Assembly: GCA_910579925.1 (NCBI GenBank)
Contig: CAJTVY010000047.1
Location: forward strand, 1-28,863
DNA length: 28,863 nucleotides
Reading direction: 5' to 3'
From: an uncultured Dorea sp.
GTDB lineage: Bacteria; Bacillota; Clostridia; Lachnospirales; Lachnospiraceae
The notes beneath the pieces were generated by a model. It was given only the letters and a program-made list of their open reading frames with translations, made no database searches and had not been told where the DNA came from. Position 1 is the first letter of the stretch. The number at the start of each line of letters is the position of its first letter. Shown in pieces: positions 7,997-15,198 of the stretch. The position numbers and the translations under genes are program-made.

Positions 7997-8029
7997 TTGA
8001 CAAAAATATACAGGGGGGGGGGGTAAAAT
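7997..8029 (+). promoter_or_regulatory. Candidate G-tract (phase-variable) promoter
   Basis: TTGACA (7997-8002) and TAAAAT (8024-8029) enclose a 21-bp spacer that ends in eleven consecutive G (8013-8023). Spacing is too long for good sigma-A activity. Loss of four G would give the optimal 17 bp. Homopolymer slippage here could therefore switch or tune the downstream lipoprotein. The resulting leader would be about 80 bases. Confidence 0.5.
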
Positions 8030-8114
8030 GGGAGAGAAAAGAAACTTATAGACGTAGATTCAACAGCGAAATGTGGACAAAGAAACGAATCAGATTTCCC
8101 AGGGGAGGACAAAA

Positions 8115-8720
8115 ATGTGTGTAAAAATTAAGCGTTTTTCAAGTATTATTATCATAGCGGTTCTGGTTATTGCAATGGTAGCAGCGTGCGGTAAAAAGGA
8201 AGAAGCGGCAAAGACAGAGAAGACGGAAGCTTCAACAGAGGCAGAGGGAAATCAGCGGCAGGCAGATGAGGAAGATGTGGCAGAATCTGAAGAGATCACA
8301 GAGTGTGGAGTTACTGAGGAACAGCTTCAGGATTGGTATCATACAATTGAATCAACGATGATTACGGAATATATTGAACCTAACAATATTGAAGATTTTC
8401 AGTGGCCAACAGATGAATTATTTTGGTCTGACTGCACATCACTGCTGACAAGTTATTGCATTTTTGTAGATTTGCAATCTATGGATTTGAATAATTTGGA
8501 GGTAGATCTGCCGGATGAAGAACTGGCTGTATATAAGGAACTTCAGAAAAAGGAGCCTGTAGTTGATGATTTATATACATCTGAAGAGAATAAGGCTGTT
8601 ATTCAGGCCGTTTATAATGCTACCAGGAAGTGGGCGGAGAAAAATGAAATTGATTTTGGCAGATTTAAAATAGATCAATTTTCATGTCAAGAGAACTTTT
8701 CTGCAAATACCTTTCAATAA
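8115..8720 (+). CDS. Putative secreted lipoprotein, unknown function
   Basis: A 201-residue protein with a lipoprotein signal: basic MCVKIKRF, a hydrophobic stretch, and lipobox VAAC with Cys near residue 25. A Lys/Glu/Ala-rich linker of about 45 residues follows, then a globular acidic domain with WYHTIESTM and a cysteine pair region (DCTSLLTSYC). It matches no family I recognise. An in-frame GTG at 8073 would add 14 residues, but GGGGAGG at 8102-8108 fits the ATG at 8115. The gene stands alone, between the dipeptidase and convergent argG, downstream of the G-tract promoter. Base composition is more AT-rich than its neighbours in the second half. Confidence 0.8.
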   Translation: MCVKIKRFSSIIIIAVLVIAMVAACGKKEEAAKTEKTEASTEAEGNQRQADEEDVAESEEITECGVTEEQLQDWYHTIESTMITEYIEPNNIEDFQWPTDELFWSDCTSLLTSYCIFVDLQSMDLNNLEVDLPDEELAVYKELQKKEPVVDDLYTSEENKAVIQAVYNATRKWAEKNEIDFGRFKIDQFSCQENFSANTFQ

Positions 8721-8747
8721 AAAAACAAATGGAAGAGCGGAGAAAAA

Positions 8748-8773
8748 TGAGCGTACCGTATATGGTACGCTCA
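8748..8773. terminator. Bidirectional terminator, lipoprotein / argG
   Basis: TGAGCGTACC (8748-8757) and GGTACGCTCA (8764-8773) form a perfect 10-bp stem with a GTATAT loop. On the minus strand a TTTTT run follows at once, which fits termination of argG. On the plus strand the tail is AAACGTTTTAAAT, weaker, for the lipoprotein gene. Confidence 0.8.
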
Positions 8774-8797
8774 AACGTTTTAAATCACATATCAATC

Positions 8798-10018
8798 CTA
8801 AATCGTACCAGCTTCCTGCATCTTCATAGCCCGAACCTTTAGCGGCAGTCCGAACAGATTGATGAATCCGTCCGCATCGTGATGGTCATACAGATCGCCG
8901 GTGGTGAAACTTGCAAGGGATTCACTGTAAAGAGAGTATGGGGAGGTAGTGCCGGCCTTAATAATATTTCCTTTATACAGCTTGAACTTTACCTCGCCAG
9001 TCACATATTCCTGTGTTGTCTCAACGAAGGCCTGGACAGCCTCACGAAGCGGAGTGAACCATTTTCCCTCGTATACGATCTGAGACAGCTTATTTCCCAT
9101 CTCCTCTTTCACTTCATAAGTAGCGCGGTCAAGTACCAGTTCCTCTAACTGCTGATGCGCTTCGTAGAGGATAGTTCCGCCGGGAGTCTCATAGACACCG
9201 CGGGATTTCATGCCTACCACACGGTTTTCAACGATATCACAGATACCGATTCCGTGCTTTCCGCCCAGTTCATTTAATTTGCGGATAATGTCAGATACTT
9301 TCATTTCTTCGCCGTTAATGCTCTTTGGAACACCTTTTTCGAATGTCATGGTAACGTATTCGCCTTCATTCGGAGCCTGTTCCGGTGTTACGCCCAGTAC
9401 CAGCAGATTGTCATAGTTTGGTTCAGCAGAAGGATCCTCAAGCTCCAGACCTTCGTGGCTGATATGCCATAAATTCCGGTCCCGGCTGTAACTATGGCTG
9501 GCATCAAAGGGAAGGTTGATTCCATGTTGTTTACAGTATTCAATCTCTTCTTCACGGGAATTCATGGTCCAGACATCGGTCATACGCCATGGAGCGATGA
9601 TCTTAAGGTCAGGAGCCAGCGCCTTAATGCCCAGTTCAAAACGGATCTGGTCGTTTCCCTTGCCGGTTGCGCCGTGGCAGATTGCGGATGCACCCTCTTT
9701 TCTTGCAATCTCTACCAGTTTTTTTGCGATTGCGGGACGCGCCATAGAGGTTCCCAGCAGGTATTTGTTCTCATAGACAGCGTGGGCCTGTACGCAGGGA
9801 ACGATGTAATGATCACAGAAATCATCGACAATGTCTTCGATATATAACTTTGATGCGCCGGATAATTTTGCACGTTCATGAAGGCCGTCCAGTTCTTCTC
9901 CCTGTCCGCAGTCCACGCAGCAACAGATCACCTCGTAATCAAAATTTTCCTTCAGCCATGGAATGATCGCCGTGGTATCAAGTCCGCCGGAATATGCCAA
10001 TACAACTTTTTCTTTCAT
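8798..10018 (-). CDS. argG: Argininosuccinate synthase
   Basis: This enzyme joins citrulline and aspartate with ATP to give argininosuccinate, the penultimate step of arginine synthesis in the cytosol. It has 406 residues, normal for the family. The N-terminus MKEKVVLAYSGGLDT carries the ATP-pyrophosphatase P-loop SGGLDT; TGKGNDQIRFE (near residue 118) and SRDRNLWHISHEG (near 180) are the expected substrate-binding motifs. The open frame extends 31 codons upstream, but GAGGAGG before codon 32 and the family start support 10018. The argininosuccinate lyase partner argH is not in the window. The promoter is TTGCAT-17-TATAGT upstream. Confidence 0.97.
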   Translation of the reverse strand: MKEKVVLAYSGGLDTTAIIPWLKENFDYEVICCCVDCGQGEELDGLHERAKLSGASKLYIEDIVDDFCDHYIVPCVQAHAVYENKYLLGTSMARPAIAKKLVEIARKEGASAICHGATGKGNDQIRFELGIKALAPDLKIIAPWRMTDVWTMNSREEEIEYCKQHGINLPFDASHSYSRDRNLWHISHEGLELEDPSAEPNYDNLLVLGVTPEQAPNEGEYVTMTFEKGVPKSINGEEMKVSDIIRKLNELGGKHGIGICDIVENRVVGMKSRGVYETPGGTILYEAHQQLEELVLDRATYEVKEEMGNKLSQIVYEGKWFTPLREAVQAFVETTQEYVTGEVKFKLYKGNIIKAGTTSPYSLYSESLASFTTGDLYDHHDADGFINLFGLPLKVRAMKMQEAGTI

Positions 10019-10082
10019 AAGAATATCCTCCTCATTCTGTCTTGTGTATGTAAAAACTGAGTTTTTTCTGACTGCAAAAAAT

Positions 10083-10111
10083 ACTATACCGCATCTTTTA
10101 TAAATATGCAA
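10083..10111 (-). promoter_or_regulatory. argG promoter
   Basis: On the minus strand, TTGCAT (10111-10106) and TATAGT (10088-10083) are 17 bp apart. The leader to the argG ATG would be about 60 bases. The -35 box sits in TTCTTGCATAT, close to the -35 setting of the argC promoter. Confidence 0.7.
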
Positions 10112-10145
10112 GAATAAAATAAAAAAAGTTTAAATATACACTTTA

Positions 10146-10160
10146 TGCATAAAATATTCA
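10146..10160. promoter_or_regulatory. ARG-box-like site upstream of argG
   Basis: TGCATAAAATATTCA resembles the ArgR box pattern TGAAT-WWWW-ATTCA but has one extra central base and one arm mismatch. It lies 35 bases upstream of the argG -35 box, in a very AT-rich stretch. ArgR binding is an inference from similarity and position. Confidence 0.35.
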
Positions 10161-10221
10161 TTTGATATGCGAATTATATGGAAAGGATGTATAAATTACC
10201 GTAATAGATTTCCGAAAATGA

Positions 10222-10250
10222 TTGACATGTGTAGATGATCTATATATAAT
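10222..10250 (+). promoter_or_regulatory. padR promoter (consensus)
   Basis: TTGACA (10222-10227) and TATAAT (10245-10250) both match the sigma-A consensus and are exactly 17 bp apart. TAGATGATCTA (10232-10242), a perfect palindrome, lies in the spacer. The strength of this promoter suggests it needs repression. Confidence 0.8.
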
Positions 10251-10262
10251 GTAGATAACCGA

Positions 10263-10281
10263 TATATAGATAAACTATATA
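10263..10281. promoter_or_regulatory. Putative PadR operator
   Basis: TATATAG-ATAAA-CTATATA is a perfect 7-bp inverted repeat just downstream of the expected start point. GTAGAT and ATAGAT hexamers recur at 10231, 10251 and 10266. PadR proteins often repress their own operon through such AT-rich repeats overlapping the start. Assignment is inferred. Confidence 0.45.
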
Positions 10282-10395
10282 GTATTATCAGAAAATGAAG
10301 AGAGGCAGAAGTATTTCCAAGACATTACATCTGGAAAGAAGAACAGCTTCGTCAGTCTGGTTATGAATAACATCGTGAGAAAGGAGAGATGTGTG

Positions 10396-10812
10396 ATGGC
10401 AGTTGATAAAAGTCTGGTTTCAGGGAGTACCTCTATGATGATCCTGCGGCTGCTGGAGGAAAAGGATATGTATGGATATGAGATGATCGAGGGGCTGCGC
10501 AGGAAATCCAGGAATGTATTCGAATTGAAAGCGGGAACCCTGTATCCGCTTCTGCATGGGATGGAATCTAAAGGGCTTCTGAAGTCCTACACCGTGTCGG
10601 ACACGGCCGGACCGTCCAGAGGATCAGCCAATGAGGGAATACCGGAAGGGGAGGCTGTTTCAAAGGGAAACGCCCTGCCGGAGACGGGTAAGACGCGGAG
10701 ATATTACAGAATTACAAAGGAAGGGCGAAAGGCTCTGGCACAGAAGAAGGAAGAGTGGATGGCTTACTCACAGGCGGTGGTGGATGTATTGAATATGGGA
10801 GGTGCGGTATGA
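10396..10812 (+). CDS. PadR-family regulator with extended wing
   Basis: A winged-helix repressor of 138 residues. The family signature is clear: SGSTSMMILRLLEEKDMYGYEMIEGL, shown here as the usual start of helix 1, then FELKAGTLYPLLHGMESKGL for the recognition helix. The wing strand RRYYRITKEGRKAL follows. Between the two wing strands, about residues 68-99, is a Gly/Ser/Glu-rich insertion of roughly 25-30 residues that most PadR proteins lack. The in-frame ATG at 10363 is rejected because AAGGAGAG at 10381-10388 fits 10396. The stop overlaps the start of the next gene in ATGA, so the two are coupled. It probably senses a signal for the membrane protein's expression. Confidence 0.9.
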   Translation: MAVDKSLVSGSTSMMILRLLEEKDMYGYEMIEGLRRKSRNVFELKAGTLYPLLHGMESKGLLKSYTVSDTAGPSRGSANEGIPEGEAVSKGNALPETGKTRRYYRITKEGRKALAQKKEEWMAYSQAVVDVLNMGGAV

Positions 10813-12161
10813 GTCGTATGAAGAAAGAGGAATACTTAAAGATACTGACAGACCAGATCAGGTGTAAGGCGGCAAGGGCGCAGATCACAGAGGAGGTCCA
10901 AGGCCATATCGAAGAGCAGGAAGCGCTTTTTCTCAGTGAAGGGCTGGAAAGGGAAGAGGCCGAAGCGGAGGCAGTCAGGGAGATGGGCGACCCGGTTGAG
11001 GCAGGGACTGCGCTGGATCTGATACATCGTCCGCGGATGGCCTGGGGCTGGATACTTCTGATCGCTGCTTTGTATGCGGCAGGGTATGCGATTCTGAATT
11101 TGCTGCAGCAGAATTTTTCAGAGGTCCAGTTTGTTGCCGGTGATTATATAAAATGGCTGCTGATGGGGATGCTTGTGATGATTGGGGTGTGTTATGCGGA
11201 TTACAGCAGGATTGGCAGATGGGCGAAGGAGATCACGATTGTAGGTTTCGTGATTATATTCGCAGGAATCTGGCTTTTCGGCGAACAGGTGAACGGAGTA
11301 TTACAGTGGATTTGGCTGCCTTTCCTGCCATTTACCTTGAATGTACGGTTATTATGTTATCTCTTTGTACCGTTATACGCTGGGATTGTTTATCATTACC
11401 ATGGGAAGGGATATGAGGCGATCGTGAAATGTTTCCTGTGGATGCTGCCGGCGCTGTGTATTGCAGTAAAAATAAGAAGCAGTATAACCGGGGTGATGAT
11501 ATTTCTGATATTCCTGCTCATTCTGTCTTTTGCAGTTTTTGAAGGATGGTTTGCAGTATCTGCTGTAAAGATGCTGGTATCAGTCTGGGGAGGAACGGCG
11601 CTGCTGGCCGGCATAGGATATTTCAAACTGTTTATAGCCGGACCGTCGTATCAGTTTGAACGTATTAGGGCGTTACTGGGAAACGGAGAGGAAGGATACC
11701 AGGTTCAGATTCTTAGGGGAGTCCTGGACGGCTGTCGTTTCATCGGAAGCGGCGAAGGGAAAGAGGCCGTCAGGGCTGCAGACGGGCTGATGGAGGGAAT
11801 GGATTATGGTCTGATGTATATCATGGTCAGTTATGGGATTCTGGCTGCAGTTCTCGTGATCGGGCTTGTGGTCGGCGTGTTTATCTACTTTATGAATATG
11901 TCGGTGAGCCAGAGGAACCGCCTGGGGAGTATCATGGGATTCGGGTGTACAGCCGCATTCTTTGTGCAGATTTTGTTCTATGTTATGGTAAATATGGGAG
12001 TTGTGCCTTTGGGGAACATGTACTGTCCGTTTCTGACATACGGCGGGACGGGAGTCCTTGTGACAAACGTGCTTCTTGGAATACTGCTGAATATTTATCG
12101 TTATCAGGATATTCCTCTGGAGACGGAAAAAGGAAAGACATTTAAAATTATGCTTAATTAA
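10809..12161 (+). CDS. HAAS-domain / FtsW-RodA-SpoVE-like membrane protein
   Basis: A 450-residue polytopic membrane protein. Residues 1-72 form a soluble helical domain (EEYLKILTDQI, then ITEEVQGHIEEQ and REMGDP) like the HAAS/DUF1700-type domain found in partners of PadR regulators. About ten membrane helices follow. The C-terminal NMGVVPLGNMYCPFLTYGG matches the SEDS hallmark NxG-P-LPFxSYGG of peptidoglycan polymerases. An Asp in GMDYGLMY (near residue 332) sits where SEDS proteins carry their essential loop Asp, but the PDLGTA-like motif is replaced by RSSITGV. It may be a divergent or non-catalytic SEDS protein. The start in ATGA overlaps padR; an earlier in-frame ATG at 10755 lies inside padR and is rejected. 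Confidence 0.8.
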   Translation: MSRMKKEEYLKILTDQIRCKAARAQITEEVQGHIEEQEALFLSEGLEREEAEAEAVREMGDPVEAGTALDLIHRPRMAWGWILLIAALYAAGYAILNLLQQNFSEVQFVAGDYIKWLLMGMLVMIGVCYADYSRIGRWAKEITIVGFVIIFAGIWLFGEQVNGVLQWIWLPFLPFTLNVRLLCYLFVPLYAGIVYHYHGKGYEAIVKCFLWMLPALCIAVKIRSSITGVMIFLIFLLILSFAVFEGWFAVSAVKMLVSVWGGTALLAGIGYFKLFIAGPSYQFERIRALLGNGEEGYQVQILRGVLDGCRFIGSGEGKEAVRAADGLMEGMDYGLMYIMVSYGILAAVLVIGLVVGVFIYFMNMSVSQRNRLGSIMGFGCTAAFFVQILFYVMVNMGVVPLGNMYCPFLTYGGTGVLVTNVLLGILLNIYRYQDIPLETEKGKTFKIMLN

Positions 12162-12179
12162 ATAGGAAAATATATGAAA

Positions 12180-12225
12180 AATACTTGCATAATATACATA
12201 TTGGATGTATACTTATGCAAGTATT
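12180..12225 (+). promoter_or_regulatory. argC promoter embedded in a long palindrome
   Basis: AATACTTGCATAA (12180-12192) pairs with TTATGCAAGTATT (12213-12225), and the inner TATACAT (12193-12199) with ATGTATA (12205-12211), leaving a 5-base centre and one unpaired C. Inside it lie TTGCAT (12185-12190) and TATACT (12208-12213), 17 bp apart, the same architecture as argG. An ArgR operator overlapping the promoter of argC-argD is the best explanation. Because TTTTTT follows, the same sequence could also terminate the upstream SEDS-like gene. Confidence 0.6.
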
Positions 12226-12241
12226 ATTTTTTGCGGACCAT

Positions 12242-12270
12242 TCCAGAGATTTCTTTTGCGTCCCTCTGGA
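12242..12270 (+). other. Hairpin in the argC leader
   Basis: TCCAGAG (12242-12248) and CTCTGGA (12264-12270) form a 7-bp stem with a 15-base loop in the expected 125-base argC leader. No T-box sequence or T run is present, so no mechanism is claimed. Confidence 0.35.
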
Positions 12271-12344
12271 CAAGTGCAATGATTTGGTTTATATTGATTG
12301 AAGTCGGCAAAATGCGGTAAAAAGGCAGAAAGGGTGTTGAATAG

Positions 12345-13385
12345 ATGATAAAAGCAGGTATTATAGGAGCCACCGGCTATGCCGGAGGCGAACTGGTCCG
12401 TCTTCTGACCGGGCATAAGGAGACCAGGATCGTATGGTACGGTTCCAGAAGTTATATTGACAGGAAATATGCAGACGTATATCAGAATATGTTCCAGATT
12501 GTGGACGCAGAATGTCTGGACGACAATATGGGAGAACTGGCAGAAAAGGCAGACGTCATCTTTACGGCTACCCCCCAGGGTTTCTGCGCATCCATGATGA
12601 ACGAGGAGATTCTCGGAAAGACTAAGGTAATCGACTTAAGCGCCGACTACCGTATTAAGGATGTGGCAGTCTATGAAAAATGGTATGGAATCGAGCATAA
12701 AAGTCCGCAGTTTATAAAAGAAGCGGTCTACGGTCTCTGCGAGGTGAACCGTGAAGATATCCGAAAGGCGAGGCTGGTTGCGAATCCTGGGTGCTATACC
12801 ACCTGCTCGATCCTTACTGCGTTTCCGTTAGCAAAAGAGGGTATCATTGATATGAAGACGCTGATTATTGATGCCAAGTCCGGTACTTCCGGTGCGGGAA
12901 GAGGCGCCAAGGCAGCAAATCTGTACTGTGAGGTCAATGAGAATATAAAAGCGTACGGCGTTACCACTCACAGACATACGCCGGAGATTGAGGAACAACT
13001 GGGGTATGCAGCTAAAGAAGAGGTGGCGCTGAATTTCACGCCTCACCTGGTTCCCATGAACCGCGGAATCCTGGTGACGGAATACGCATCACTGAAGAAA
13101 GAAGTTACATATGAAGAAGTGAAGGCAATTTATGAAAAATATTATGGGAATGAGCAGTTTGTCCGCCTTCTTGCAGAAGACGTCTGTCCCGAGACAAAAT
13201 GGGTGGAGGGCAGTAATTATGTGGATATCAATGTGAAGACGGATCCGCGTACGAACCGGATCATTATGATGGGAGCCATTGATAATCTGGTGAAGGGGGC
13301 TGCCGGACAGGCGGTGCAGAATATGAATCTGATGTTTGGACTGCCAGAGAACGAAGGTCTGAATCTGGTTCCTATGTTCCCGTAG
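12345..13385 (+). CDS. argC: N-acetyl-gamma-glutamyl-phosphate reductase
   Basis: This NADPH-dependent cytosolic enzyme reduces N-acetylglutamyl phosphate to the semialdehyde, the third step of ornithine synthesis. At 346 residues it is the long (type 1) form. The Rossmann start IKAGIIGATGYAGGEL, catalytic Cys in VANPGCYTT (near residue 149), and GTSGAGRGA and HRHTPEIEEQ segments are all as expected. AAAGGGTG at about 12327 precedes the ATG. It is the first gene of the argC-GNAT-argJ-argB-argD run and carries the palindromic promoter upstream. Arginine repression by ArgR is inferred. Confidence 0.97.
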   Translation: MIKAGIIGATGYAGGELVRLLTGHKETRIVWYGSRSYIDRKYADVYQNMFQIVDAECLDDNMGELAEKADVIFTATPQGFCASMMNEEILGKTKVIDLSADYRIKDVAVYEKWYGIEHKSPQFIKEAVYGLCEVNREDIRKARLVANPGCYTTCSILTAFPLAKEGIIDMKTLIIDAKSGTSGAGRGAKAANLYCEVNENIKAYGVTTHRHTPEIEEQLGYAAKEEVALNFTPHLVPMNRGILVTEYASLKKEVTYEEVKAIYEKYYGNEQFVRLLAEDVCPETKWVEGSNYVDINVKTDPRTNRIIMMGAIDNLVKGAAGQAVQNMNLMFGLPENEGLNLVPMFP

Positions 13386-13407
13386 AATAATCATACAGAG
13401 GTGAACT

Positions 13408-13854
13408 ATGATTCGAACGATGACGATGGAAGATTATGACGAGGTATATGCTTTGTGGACAAAGATCCGGGGGTTTGGCTTAAGGAGCGTCGACGATTCC
13501 AGGCAAGGGATTGAACGTTTCTTAAGAAGGAATCCTTCTACCAGTGTGGTGGCAGTGGAAGACGGAAAGGTCGTGGGTAGTATCCTGTGCGGCCATGACG
13601 GGCGGCGGGGCTGCCTGTATCATGTGTGCGTGGACGAAGGTTACCGGAGACAGGGAATCGGTAAGGCTATGGTCGTGCATGCCATGGAGGAACTTAAGAA
13701 AGAACAGGTGAACAAGGTCTGTCTGATTGCATTTACCAGAAATGACATTGGTAATGCATTCTGGAACACCATTGGGTGGACGAAAAGACTGGACTTGAAT
13801 TATTATGATTTTGTACTAAACGAGAAGAATATTACAGCTTTTAACCAGCAATAA
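13408..13854 (+). CDS. GNAT-family N-acetyltransferase (YpeA-like)
   Basis: A 148-residue acetyl-CoA-dependent acetyltransferase. The acetyl-CoA loop YRRQGIGKAM (near residue 76) is the GNAT Q/RxxGxG/A motif, preceded by the strand LYHVCVDEG and followed by VCLIAFTRNDIGNAFW. It resembles RimI/YpeA-type proteins. It sits 22 bases after argC and 23 before argJ in the same direction, so it is cotranscribed with the arginine genes. A role as an accessory N-acetylglutamate synthase is conceivable, but argJ can usually supply N-acetylglutamate by itself. The true substrate is unknown. Confidence 0.85.
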   Translation: MIRTMTMEDYDEVYALWTKIRGFGLRSVDDSRQGIERFLRRNPSTSVVAVEDGKVVGSILCGHDGRRGCLYHVCVDEGYRRQGIGKAMVVHAMEELKKEQVNKVCLIAFTRNDIGNAFWNTIGWTKRLDLNYYDFVLNEKNITAFNQQ

Positions 13855-13877
13855 GAAAATACAGGGAGGATATGAAG

Positions 13878-15101
13878 ATGGAGAAGATGAAAGGCGGCGT
13901 GACCGCGGCAAAAGGATATGAAGCGGCGGCAGCGGCAGCGGGAATCAAGTATAAAGACCGTACGGATATGGCGATGATTTATAGTCAGGTTCCTTGTATT
14001 GCGGCAGGGACATTTACTACCAATGTGGTGAAAGCGGCTCCCGTGCGCTGGGATCAGCAGATCGTAAAAGGCGGCGAAAAGGTGCAGGCGGTGATTGTAA
14101 ATTCCGGAATTGCCAACGCATGTACCGGAGAGGAAGGATTTGGATATTGCAAAGAGACGGCTAAGGCTGCTGCTTTGGCGCTTAATATTTCGGAAAATGG
14201 CGTTCTGATCGGTTCTACGGGAGTGATCGGAAAGCAGCTTCCTATAGACAAGGTAGCTGCGGGAATCCAGGCGCTTTCCAGGAAGAAGAACGCTTCCCTG
14301 GAAAACGGCACGGAGGCGGCCCGGGCGATTATGACCACAGATACCTGTGAGAAGGAACTGGCTGTGACCATAGAAGTCGGCGGGAAGACGGTGACCATTG
14401 GCGGTATGGCAAAGGGTTCCGGTATGATCCACCCAAATATGTGTACTATGCTTTCCTTTATCACCACGGATGCGGTGATTTCAAAGGAGACGCTTCAGAA
14501 GGCTCTGAGCGAGGACGTTAAGGATACCTACAATATGATTTCCGTGGATGGGGATACCTCTACCAATGATACGGTGCTTCTGCTGGCAAACGGTATGGCA
14601 GAGAATCCGCAGATTGAGGATGGAACCGAGGATTTCCATAAGTTTCAGGAAGCCCTTCATGTGATTAATGAATATCTTGCCAAGAAGATTGCCGGTGACG
14701 GCGAGGGTGCAACGGCGTTGTTCGAGGTAAAGGCAGTGGGATGTGAGAGTAAGGAGCAGGCGAAGACTCTGGCCAAATCTATCGTCTGCTCGAATCTGAC
14801 CAAGACGGCCATTGCCGGGCATGACGCCAACTGGGGAAGGATTCTGTGCGCTATGGGGTATTCCGGCGCTTCGTTTGACCCGGAGAAGGTGGATTTGTTC
14901 TTTGAGAGCAGGGCAGGCAGGATTCAGATTATTGAAAACGGCACTGCAGTTGATTACAGTGAGGAGGAAGCCACAAAAATCCTTTCAGAATCTGAGGTAA
15001 GGGCAGTCGCAGATGTGAAGATGGGAGATAAAGAGGCGACGGCATGGGGATGTGATCTGACCCATGGTTACATTGAGATCAACGCAGATTACAGGAGTTA
15101 A
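13878..15101 (+). CDS. argJ: Glutamate N-acetyltransferase / ornithine acetyltransferase
   Basis: ArgJ transfers acetyl from N-acetylornithine to glutamate, recycling the acetyl group, and in bifunctional forms also acetylates glutamate from acetyl-CoA. The start KMKGGVTAAKGY and the sequence VNSGIANACTG are typical. The self-cleavage site is in NMCTMLSFITTD (near residue 184), where the Thr becomes the N-terminal nucleophile of the beta chain. GGGAGG at 13864-13869 lies 8 bases before this ATG; the in-frame ATG at 13872 is only 2 bases away and is less likely. 407 residues is normal. Whether it is mono- or bifunctional cannot be read from sequence. Confidence 0.96.
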   Translation: MEKMKGGVTAAKGYEAAAAAAGIKYKDRTDMAMIYSQVPCIAAGTFTTNVVKAAPVRWDQQIVKGGEKVQAVIVNSGIANACTGEEGFGYCKETAKAAALALNISENGVLIGSTGVIGKQLPIDKVAAGIQALSRKKNASLENGTEAARAIMTTDTCEKELAVTIEVGGKTVTIGGMAKGSGMIHPNMCTMLSFITTDAVISKETLQKALSEDVKDTYNMISVDGDTSTNDTVLLLANGMAENPQIEDGTEDFHKFQEALHVINEYLAKKIAGDGEGATALFEVKAVGCESKEQAKTLAKSIVCSNLTKTAIAGHDANWGRILCAMGYSGASFDPEKVDLFFESRAGRIQIIENGTAVDYSEEEATKILSESEVRAVADVKMGDKEATAWGCDLTHGYIEINADYRS

Positions 15102-15120
15102 TGTCACAGATAGACACGAA

Positions 15121-15167
15121 AAGTCTGCCCAGGGGCACACCGTGATGCATGCCCTTCGGTCAGACTT
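15121..15167 (+). other. Nested hairpin between argJ and argB
   Basis: AAGTCTG (15121-15127) pairs with CAGACTT (15161-15167); inside, GGGCA (15133-15137) pairs with TGCCC (15150-15154). This fills most of the 97-base argJ-argB gap, the longest non-coding gap in the cluster. No T run follows, so it is likely an mRNA processing or stability element and not a full terminator. Confidence 0.45.
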
Positions 15168-15198
15168 CGTTCAAAAAGTATTAGATGGGAGTTTTGGA

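Noticed and set aside
8028..8051. Seven-codon leader frame after the G tract (MGEKRNL)
   Set aside because: The G run could act as a ribosome site, but such a short frame is expected by chance and has no attenuator structure after it.
12226..12344. T-box or arginine riboswitch in the argC leader
   Set aside because: No T-box sequence, specifier structure or terminator/antiterminator pair was found; only one 7-bp hairpin.
13803..14432. 209-codon minus-strand open frame over argJ
   Set aside because: Antisense shadow of argJ without a plausible start signal or domain.
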